This document shows, piece by piece, positions 25,423 to 31,215 of a stretch of 64,000 bases of DNA; position 1 is the first letter of the stretch; every line of letters begins with the position of its first letter. Position numbers and translations under genes: made by a program. The stretch is taken from the NCBI GenBank assembly GCA_035516155.1, contig DATJAP010000016.1, positions 93,041-157,040 of the forward strand. The letters are read 5' to 3'. Under the pieces are notes generated by a model. That model did not search any database. It was not told the origin of the DNA and saw only the letters and a list, made by a program, of their open reading frames with translations. The stretch comes from JAJYKN01 sp035516155 (GTDB lineage Bacteria > Nitrospirota > UBA9217).

Positions 25423-25767
25423 ATGCGCATACCGGACAACCTCAAATATGACGAAAAAGGCCTTATCCCCGCCGTGATCCAGGACTGGAAAACAGGTGAA
25501 GTTCTGATGGTCGCTTACATGAACGCAGAATCCGTGAAAAAGACCGTAGAGACCGGTCTCACCTGGTTCTGGAGCCGTTCACGCCAGAAATTCTGGCAAA
25601 AGGGGGAAACCTCCGGTCATGTCCAGCGGGTAAAGGATATACTCTATGATTGCGACCAGGACACTCTTCTGGTAAAGGTTGATCAGACCGGACCTGCGTG
25701 CCATACAGGCGCGCGCAGCTGCTTTTTCAGGAGCTTCTCCGGTTCCGGGGAGGAAAAGAAATCGTGA
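25423..25767 (+). CDS. hisI: Phosphoribosyl-AMP cyclohydrolase HisI
   Basis: 114 aa. Third step of histidine synthesis, opening the adenine ring of PR-AMP. The metal-binding and catalytic signatures are all present: LMVAYMNAES, TWFWSRSRQKFWQKGETSGH, and the zinc cysteines in LYDCDQDTLL and GPACHTGARSCFF. It is the stand-alone enzyme without a fused HisE domain. No other histidine gene is visible, so this copy is outside a his operon. Its stop overlaps the GTG start of the HIT gene (GTGA), giving a coupled two-gene unit. Confidence 0.94.
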   Translation: MRIPDNLKYDEKGLIPAVIQDWKTGEVLMVAYMNAESVKKTVETGLTWFWSRSRQKFWQKGETSGHVQRVKDILYDCDQDTLLVKVDQTGPACHTGARSCFFRSFSGSGEEKKS

Positions 25768-26117
25768 TCCGGGATTCGAATTGTATCTTCTGCAAAATTG
25801 TCGATAAAAAAGTGCCCTCCAAGATCGTCTACGAGGACGAAACAGTCATCGCGTTCGAGGACACGAACCCGCAGGCACCCGTGCATACGCTCGTTGTTCC
25901 CAAGCGACATATTCCCGAGATCCACAGCATGACGGAGGCGGACCGAGAACTCGTTGGCCATCTTTTTTTTACCGCGAAAAAAATTGCGGACGAAAAAGGC
26001 TTGGATGCGAAGGGATACCGCCTGGTCATCAACAACGGCGCCGGGGCGGGGCAGACCGTGTTTCATGTCCATCTTCATCTTTTATCAGGCCGTCATTTTC
26101 GCTGGCCTCCGGGTTAG
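25764..26117 (+). CDS. HIT-family nucleotide hydrolase/transferase (HinT-like)
   Basis: 117 aa. Histidine-triad protein, probably acting on adenosine phosphoramidates or dinucleotides. It begins NCIFCKIVDKKVPSKIVYED with the zinc-type CxxC, and ends with the catalytic triad FHVHLHLLSGR. I placed the start at the GTG overlapping the hisI stop, since GGGGAGG lies 10 bases before it. The longer frame into hisI is a shadow. Last gene before the proposed origin region. Confidence 0.92.
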   Translation: MIRDSNCIFCKIVDKKVPSKIVYEDETVIAFEDTNPQAPVHTLVVPKRHIPEIHSMTEADRELVGHLFFTAKKIADEKGLDAKGYRLVINNGAGAGQTVFHVHLHLLSGRHFRWPPG

Positions 26118-26139
26118 CCACAACTCCTTGTGAGTTGGA

Positions 26140-26345
26140 GAAGAACAATCTGTGCATATCTTCGCCTCCCGTCTTTTCAACACCACTGTCCCCGGCAATC
26201 CACGAGCATTTCCTCTGGATGTGCCTTTTCTTTTTCGTTTCTCTTTCAATACGTTTTCGCCCTTTCCAACATATCCACAGGACTTACTACTACTACTGCT
26301 ATTTTATTAATATATATTCATAATAGGTTCTTACTTCTTCATGCT
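26140..26345. other. oriC: Candidate replication origin with DnaA-trio element
   Basis: The 304-bp gap between the HIT and HD genes holds the layout of a bacterial unwinding element. A DnaA box (ATATCCACA, 26271-26279, one mismatch) and a GGAC spacer come first. Six consecutive triplets TTA CTA CTA CTA CTG CTA (26284-26301) follow, each matching the DnaA-trio rule 3'-[G/A]A[T/C]-5' on the opposite strand. An AT-only-like stretch (26302-26325) completes it. A further near-box TGTGCATAT lies at 26151-26159. Gene direction switches around this place. The element is seen; origin activity is inference. Confidence 0.75.
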
Positions 26346-26385
26346 GTCAATAACAGACATCGCAAAGCCTTCATGACCAAACACA

Positions 26386-26414
26386 TTGCATACCGTCGGT
26401 GTTCATGGTATAAA
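26386..26414 (+). promoter_or_regulatory. Promoter of HD gene, possible leaderless transcript
   Basis: TTGCAT (26386-26391), 17 bases, TATAAA (26409-26414). The start codon begins 8 bases after the -10 box, about where transcription should start, so the mRNA may be leaderless or nearly so. Confidence 0.5.
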
Positions 26415-26421
26415 AAGAGCC

Positions 26422-26994
26422 ATGAAGAACATTGCAAATTTTCTTTTTGAAGCGGGAATGTTGAAGCGCACTCCCCGGAGCGGTTTTCAATTCCTCGGCA
26501 GCGGCGCTGAGTCCGTTGCAGAACATATTTTCCGCACAACCTATATCGGCTTTGCCCTCGGGAAACTCGTTCAAGGAGTTGATGTCGATCGCTTGGTCAG
26601 GATGTGCCTGTTCCACGATCTTCCCGAAGCAAGGACCGGGGACCTCAACTATGTGAATAAAAAATATGTCGACGCGGACGAAAAAAAGGCGGTTGAAGAC
26701 CTGGCGCAGACGCTGCCCTTCGGCAATGAGATTCAGGATCTGGTCTTGGAATTTATAGAAGGGAAAACGGAGGAAGCACAACTGGCCAGGGATGCCGACC
26801 AACTGGAAATGATCCTGGCGCTGAAGGAGTATAAGGACCTGGGAAATAAATATGCCAATGAATGGCTCGAATTTTCGCTCAGGCGGCTCCGAACCGATGC
26901 CGCGCGCGAACTGGCGAAGACCATCCTGGACACCGATTCATCGCTGTGGTGGTTCAGCGACAAGGGTGACTGGTGGGTCAGCGGCGGCAAGTGA
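26422..26994 (+). CDS. HD-domain hydrolase (YfbR/5'-deoxynucleotidase-like)
   Basis: 190 aa. HD-superfamily metal phosphohydrolase of the type annotated as putative 5'-nucleotidase. Metal ligands are visible as the His in SVAEHIFRTTY, the HD pair in CLFHDLPEARTGDL and the Asp in ARDADQLEMILALKEY. The size fits. ATG 26422 (MKNIANFLFEAGMLKRTPRSG) matches the family's usual N-terminus and lies just after a promoter, without a clear ribosome site. Its last 57 bp overlap the 3' end of the convergent kinase-like gene. Confidence 0.85.
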   Translation: MKNIANFLFEAGMLKRTPRSGFQFLGSGAESVAEHIFRTTYIGFALGKLVQGVDVDRLVRMCLFHDLPEARTGDLNYVNKKYVDADEKKAVEDLAQTLPFGNEIQDLVLEFIEGKTEEAQLARDADQLEMILALKEYKDLGNKYANEWLEFSLRRLRTDAARELAKTILDTDSSLWWFSDKGDWWVSGGK

Positions 26995-27615
26995 TGAAAC
27001 GGACCGGTAAACCATGTCCGCCGTCATGTCGCCTGATACGCTGATTCGAAAGATGCGGCGGCCGCGCCTTTCATAGTGCTCGATGAGCGGGGCGGTCCGC
27101 TCGCGGTAAATTACGAGTTTTTTCTCTATCAATTCTTTATTGTCATCTACACGTTCCGTCCGGTCTCCACCCACGTTGTCTCTGATGCGGCAGTGAACGT
27201 CCTCCGCCGTGCAATCGAGAATAATAAGCGCATGAATGGTTCCGATTCTCGCGATGTCCAGAGCCTGACCCGGGTGACGAGGGATGCCGTTTAGAACGAG
27301 CAAATCCTTTTGATTAAAACAGGTCCGGTCCAGAAAAAGAGAGATGATCTTTTCTGCCAGGGAGAAATGTTCGTTTTCCAGCAGCAGCCCCTGTTTGAGG
27401 ACTCCATGAATAAAATTAAGTTCATCATGAGAATAATCGGCAGAACGCTCCCTGTCCGATACGGCGAGACGCAATTCGGCTCCGAAATCAAGGTGACGGC
27501 AGATCCGTCCGAACAGTCCATGCAGCGCGAGAGCATCGCCAAGTGGGCTTTTGCCTACGCCGGTGGGGCCGAGGAGGAGGACAGCGTCAACAGGGTATGT
27601 GTACTTTGTTATCAT
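26938..27615 (-). CDS. Adenylate-kinase-like nucleotide kinase
   Basis: 225 aa. P-loop kinase of the nucleoside monophosphate type. The Walker A is LLLGPTGVGKSPLGDAL (about 13-29). The NMP-site motif normally DGFPR appears as NGIPRHPGQALDI. The LID-side arginines are in RIRDNVGGDRTERVDDNKELIEKKL, followed by the typical TAPLIEHYERRGRRIF. There is no zinc LID. The altered NGIPR and the divergent LID suggest that it is not the housekeeping Adk. The C-terminus is convergent with and overlaps the HD hydrolase gene by 57 bp. Confidence 0.75.
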   Translation of the reverse strand: MITKYTYPVDAVLLLGPTGVGKSPLGDALALHGLFGRICRHLDFGAELRLAVSDRERSADYSHDELNFIHGVLKQGLLLENEHFSLAEKIISLFLDRTCFNQKDLLVLNGIPRHPGQALDIARIGTIHALIILDCTAEDVHCRIRDNVGGDRTERVDDNKELIEKKLVIYRERTAPLIEHYERRGRRIFRISVSGDMTADMVYRSVSSLAAADPPVTLVAEPPQR

Positions 27616-27653
27616 CAGGTAAAAGTGAGGAAGAATGTTTAAACCGGCAAGAT

Positions 27654-28088
27654 TCAGCGCATGTTTTTTTTCTTCCTCAGACTTTCAAGACTCTTCTTCG
27701 ATGCAAGGGTGAGAAGTTTCTTCGGAATCTCATCAGGCGCAAACCAGGCGATTTGATCGCATTTGTGCGGCTCGAGGATAGAGGGCGTTCCGCTTTTTAT
27801 TCTGCAGAGAAATGTTGGTGAAACCCAGTGCTGTTTTTCCGAGGGTATCAGATGATTCACCACATCGAGAAGTTCATCGATTGCGATTTCGAAGCCGTAT
27901 TCTTCCCTCACCTCGCGCAGCAGGGCATACTCCAGGGTTTCACCGAATTCAACAGCCCCGCCGGGAAATTCCCATTTGCCCGACTCATTCCGGGCTTCCT
28001 TGCCGCGCCTTGCGAGAAAGACCTTACCATCGGAATTGAAGATGACGGCACCAACACCGACGCCGATATAATCGACACCCTTTTTCAT
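27654..28088 (-). CDS. NUDIX hydrolase (MutT-like)
   Basis: 144 aa. Nucleotide-diphosphate hydrolase; a complete Nudix box is visible as GGAVEFGETLEYALLREV followed by REEYGFEI, with catalytic glutamates in place. The N-terminal strands VGAVIFNSDGKVFLARRGKEARNE and the GKWEFPGGA entry are typical of MutT/ADP-ribose-type enzymes. The substrate cannot be told. ATG 28088 has GAAGG 7 bases before. Follows the kinase-like gene in position but is upstream of it in transcription, 38 bp apart, so they probably share an mRNA. Confidence 0.88.
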   Translation of the reverse strand: MKKGVDYIGVGVGAVIFNSDGKVFLARRGKEARNESGKWEFPGGAVEFGETLEYALLREVREEYGFEIAIDELLDVVNHLIPSEKQHWVSPTFLCRIKSGTPSILEPHKCDQIAWFAPDEIPKKLLTLASKKSLESLRKKKNMR

Positions 28089-28163
28089 GTATATGCCTTC
28101 GCTGCTGCAATGTACCAAAAAGAGCGGTCAAAGTCAAAACCCTGTTTCCACTATGATTTTTTC

Positions 28164-28191
28164 TTGACATCTTTCCGTTTTGGCTTATAAT
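28164..28191 (+). promoter_or_regulatory. rpmH operon promoter
   Basis: Perfect TTGACA (28164-28169) and perfect TATAAT (28186-28191) with a 16-base spacer, 41 bases before the rpmH start. The strongest sigma-70 promoter match seen in the window. Confidence 0.85.
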
Positions 28192-28232
28192 ACCCCCCTG
28201 TTCACAATAATCAGAAGAAGGAGCAGGTACCG

Positions 28233-28370
28233 ATGTCGGAAACAACAGCACAAAAAAGCAACCTCAAACAGAGGCGGGCGCAGGGCTTTCGGAAGAGGAT
28301 GAGCACGGCAAGCGGAAGAGAAGTTATTAATCGCCGCAGGGCAAAGGGAAGAAAGCGACTCGCGGTGTAG
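28233..28370 (+). CDS. rpmH: Ribosomal protein L34
   Basis: 45 aa. Large-subunit protein L34. The C-terminal half is textbook: GFRKRMSTASGREVINRRRA followed by KGRKRLAV. The N-terminus is odd: MSETTAQKSNLKQRRAQ replaces the usual MKRTYQPSNLKRKRTH. AAGGAG lies 9 bases before the ATG. First gene of rpmH-rnpA-yidD-yidC, driven by a consensus promoter. Confidence 0.95.
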   Translation: MSETTAQKSNLKQRRAQGFRKRMSTASGREVINRRRAKGRKRLAV

Positions 28371-28392
28371 CATTCCTGCGGACACGCACCTC

Positions 28393-28761
28393 ATGCCGTA
28401 CGCATACAAGAAAAGCGAGCGGTTGCGGAAAAATACCGAGTTTGTTTCTACGATGAAAGGAAAAAGACTGTCATTCGACGGTCTTTCTCTTTTTTATAGC
28501 GGAAACAACAAAGATAATTTCAGAGTGGGAATCTCCGTCAGTAAAAAATTGGCGAACGCGGTTAGAAGAAACAGGCTGAAACGCCAGATGCGAAGCAGCA
28601 TCCAGAAAGCTCTCGCGGGGTATTCGCTGGGTTATGACCTCGTTTTTGTGGCCCGACGGGAACTCTATACGGCAGACTACAGCAAGATCCTGACTGCTGT
28701 AGAAACCATTCTTCAGAGAACCGTGCTCCACGGGCAGCGTTCGGAAGGCAGCAAATCGTGA
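28393..28761 (+). CDS. rnpA: Ribonuclease P protein component
   Basis: 122 aa. Protein subunit of RNase P, which matures tRNA 5' ends. The family's RNA-binding motif is ANAVRRNRLKRQMR (about 56-69), preceded by the central-cleft strand FRVGISVSKKLANA. The N-terminus YKKSERLRKNTEFVSTMKGK is typical. No clear Shine-Dalgarno precedes the ATG at 28393, 22 bp after rpmH; translational coupling is possible. Its end overlaps the GTG start of yidD. Confidence 0.95.
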   Translation: MPYAYKKSERLRKNTEFVSTMKGKRLSFDGLSLFYSGNNKDNFRVGISVSKKLANAVRRNRLKRQMRSSIQKALAGYSLGYDLVFVARRELYTADYSKILTAVETILQRTVLHGQRSEGSKS

Positions 28762-28967
28762 GCCGAATATTTATCGCCTTGATCCGCCTGTATCGGCGTT
28801 ATATTTCCCCGCTTCTGCCGCAAGCCTGCCGGTTCACGCCGACCTGTTCAGAATACGCCCTCGAAGCTTTTGAGAAAAAAAGCACCTTGAGGGCGATCTG
28901 GATGACTACCCTGCGGATTGCGAAGTGTCACCCCTTTCATCCCGGCGGATACGACCCTGTTCAATAG
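28758..28967 (+). CDS. yidD: Membrane protein insertion efficiency factor YidD
   Basis: 69 aa. Small amphipathic protein that helps YidC-dependent membrane insertion. Diagnostic motifs are LYRRYISPLLPQACRFTPTC, SEYALEA and KCHPFHPGGYDPV. The start is GTG, overlapping the rnpA stop by four bases. In place between rnpA and yidC as in most bacteria. Confidence 0.95.
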   Translation: MSRIFIALIRLYRRYISPLLPQACRFTPTCSEYALEAFEKKSTLRAIWMTTLRIAKCHPFHPGGYDPVQ

Positions 28968-28981
28968 ATTCCGGAGGATTC

Positions 28982-30676
28982 ATGGAAACCCGAAGATTTA
29001 TTTTGGCCCTCTCTCTTTCGCTGGTGGTCTTTATCCTGTACGTGCGATTTTTCGCGCCCAAACCATCTGAGAAACAGACAATGCCGGAACCTGCAAAGCA
29101 GGAAGCCGTGACGGCGAAGACCGAGCAGCCGAAGACGACGTCGATGCATCCCGGGGCTGTTGCAGGCGGAATTGAGCCGGCCGCCCAAGGAAAAGTCATC
29201 GTCGTGGAAACGGACCTCCTCAAAGCCGAGGTGAATACGGCCGGAGGAGTCATCACCCACTGGGAGCTTAAGCACTACCGGGAGGCTGACAAGACCGAGC
29301 ATGGACTGGGCGTGTTATTTGCCAAAATCATGGGCCGTGCGAGAAAAGAAGAGACGCCGAAAAAGGAGCTTGGCAATGTTCAGCTCGTTCCCACCTATGA
29401 GGGGGTGAATGCGACAGAGATGGTAGCACCGCTCACCCTTGCGCCCCTTGACAAGGAGTTGTACAAGCTGTCCAAGGTTCAGTTCCAGGCGGATCATGAT
29501 GCCCTGCGTCTCAGCAAGGACAAGCCGTCGGAAACACTGGTGCTCACCTACACGGGGCCGGCGGGGTTGTCCATCGAAAAGAAATTGACGTTTTACAATG
29601 ATGATTACAAGGTGGATGTCGCCGTCACGACAAGGGGTATAGACGGCTATACGCTCTCTCTTGGAACAGACTTCGGCATTGCCGACAAGGTGAGCAAGGA
29701 TGCTAGCGGCCGCGTAGGCCTTGTTTCTCTTATGGACGGTAAATTGATTACTGACAAGCTGAACAGCATCAAGGGTGAGACGCAATTCGCGGGCGCAATA
29801 GACTGGTTCGGACAGGAAGACAAGTATTTCACCGCTACGATCATTTCCGGGGGGAACGGCATCGTCACCAGCCGGAAGACGGCAGAACCGAAGGAAATCG
29901 GCGATCTGCTCACGACGGACCTGACCGTCAAGGAGAAACCCGAAGCGCGAATGTTTACCCTCTATGCCGGACCGAAGAGTTTCACACTCCTGCAGGCCCA
30001 CGGTCACGGGCTGGATCAGATGGTTGATTATGGATGGTTCGGCATTCTCGCCAAGCCCATGTTCTGGCTCCTCACAAAATTTTACGCGATCACAAAGAAT
30101 TACGGGATCGCAATCATTCTGCTCACAATTGTGGTGAGGCTCATCATGTTCTATCCGTCCCTGAAGAGCGCGACAGCCATGGAGGAAATGAAAAAGATCC
30201 AGCCGCAGCTCATGGCAGTCCGGGAGAAGTATAAGAAGGACCCGAACCGCATGAACCAGGAGATGATGAAGCTTTACAAGGATCACAAGGTCAATCCCCT
30301 GGGAGGCTGCCTGCCCATGGTTCTGCAGCTGCCGTTTTTCGTTGCGCTCTACAATGTGCTGTCGGTGTCTATCGAGCTTCGCCAGTCTCCCTTCATATCC
30401 TTCTGGATCAAGGATCTGTCGGTGTTTGATCCATTCTATATTCTTCCGGTGCTTATGGGTGTAAGCATGATCTTTACCATGAAGATGACCTCCACGACTC
30501 CGGATCCGCAGCAGGCCAAGATCATGATGTTCATGAATATAGCGTTTATTTTCCTCTTCGCCTGGCTCCCCGCCGGTCTGCTGCTCTATATTACCCTGAG
30601 CAACGTGCTTTCTATCGCACAGCAGCTTTATGTGAGAAAACACATCGCTATCAAGTCGGCTGCAGTCGCGTCCTGA
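28982..30676 (+). CDS. yidC: Membrane protein insertase YidC
   Basis: 564 aa. Inserts proteins into the inner membrane, alone or with SecYEG. The Gram-negative plan is clear: an N-terminal membrane segment (RFILALSLSLVVFILYVRFF), a linker, and a large periplasmic beta domain (about 75-340). The conserved five-span core starts GILAKPMFWLLTKFYAI. It contains the groove arginine in LTIVVRLIMFYPSLKS and the hairpin KIQPQLMAVREKYKKDPNRM, with later spans to IAFIFLFAWLPAGLLLYI. ATG 28982 has GGAGG 4 bases before. A terminator follows directly; the usual next genes jag and mnmE are missing here. Confidence 0.96.
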   Translation: METRRFILALSLSLVVFILYVRFFAPKPSEKQTMPEPAKQEAVTAKTEQPKTTSMHPGAVAGGIEPAAQGKVIVVETDLLKAEVNTAGGVITHWELKHYREADKTEHGLGVLFAKIMGRARKEETPKKELGNVQLVPTYEGVNATEMVAPLTLAPLDKELYKLSKVQFQADHDALRLSKDKPSETLVLTYTGPAGLSIEKKLTFYNDDYKVDVAVTTRGIDGYTLSLGTDFGIADKVSKDASGRVGLVSLMDGKLITDKLNSIKGETQFAGAIDWFGQEDKYFTATIISGGNGIVTSRKTAEPKEIGDLLTTDLTVKEKPEARMFTLYAGPKSFTLLQAHGHGLDQMVDYGWFGILAKPMFWLLTKFYAITKNYGIAIILLTIVVRLIMFYPSLKSATAMEEMKKIQPQLMAVREKYKKDPNRMNQEMMKLYKDHKVNPLGGCLPMVLQLPFFVALYNVLSVSIELRQSPFISFWIKDLSVFDPFYILPVLMGVSMIFTMKMTSTTPDPQQAKIMMFMNIAFIFLFAWLPAGLLLYITLSNVLSIAQQLYVRKHIAIKSAAVAS

Positions 30677-30688
30677 CAATCCCAAAAT

Positions 30689-30727
30689 GCCCGCTCCCCC
30701 ATTAACAGAACGGGAGCGGGCTTTCCC
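30689..30727 (+). terminator. Terminator after yidC
   Basis: Perfect 10-bp stem GCCCGCTCCC/GGGAGCGGGC with a 13-base loop, then TTTCCC. It lies 12 bases after the yidC stop. The T run is short, but the stem is very stable. Confidence 0.75.
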
Positions 30728-31089
30728 TTCCCGCTTCTGCTTCCGCTCTGATTACGACGAATGATCCTTCGCCATGTCCCTCGCGCACCGGCTCGATAGT
30801 GTTGATGCCGGGAAGAAGAGGGCGGTGTTCTTCCCTGAAAGCCGGGTCGATCTCGTTCAGGAAGCAGATCGTGGTTTACTATGAGGACAATGCCGAATTC
30901 AACTTTAAAGGGAGGGCTTCAGCAACGCCCTGTGTTGTATGGATGCCCACGCCAATCTCGAGGGCCTTGCCGCGACGGGGCAAAAGAGTTTTTTGTGGCG
31001 AGAGGTTCAGATTGGGACCCAAGGCTGTTTTTCTTAAAGCTCGCTTCGTATTGGTCTGGCTGATAATCAAAGGTAGTCACGCCCGGCAT
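30702..31089 (-). pseudogene. Decayed SAM-dependent methyltransferase
   Basis: Pieces of one class I methyltransferase are spread over three frames. The start is MPGVTTFDYQPDQYEASF (from ATG 31089). Motif I appears as RGKALEIGVG near 30960. VAEALPLK is followed, after a shift, by EFGIVLIV and, after another shift, TTICFLNEIDPAFREEH. The last piece, GHGEGSFVVIRAEA, reaches a TAA at 30702. At least three frame changes and an internal deletion of the middle/late region are needed, so the gene is dead rather than mis-sequenced at one base. Its tail runs into the yidC terminator. It marks the left edge of the block that looks inverted. Confidence 0.75.
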
Positions 31090-31215
31090 GGCGCATCAGT
31101 CTGCAGCCGACGACGCTCAAAAAAATCACGCGAGGGATTACTTATCTTGCACTCAATCTTGGGAGCCTCTCGAGGATCGGGGCGAAAAGCTGCAAGGGGT
31201 CTGGAGAGAACTCTT

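Noticed and set aside
26121..26137. Hairpin CAACTC-CTTGT-GAGTTG after the HIT gene as terminator
   Set aside because: Only 6 bp and not followed by a T run; not convincing as a terminator.
29315..30685. A 456-codon open frame on the minus strand
   Set aside because: It is the exact antisense shadow of yidC, with no homology; the His/Arg/Gly-rich product is typical of a reverse-complement frame.
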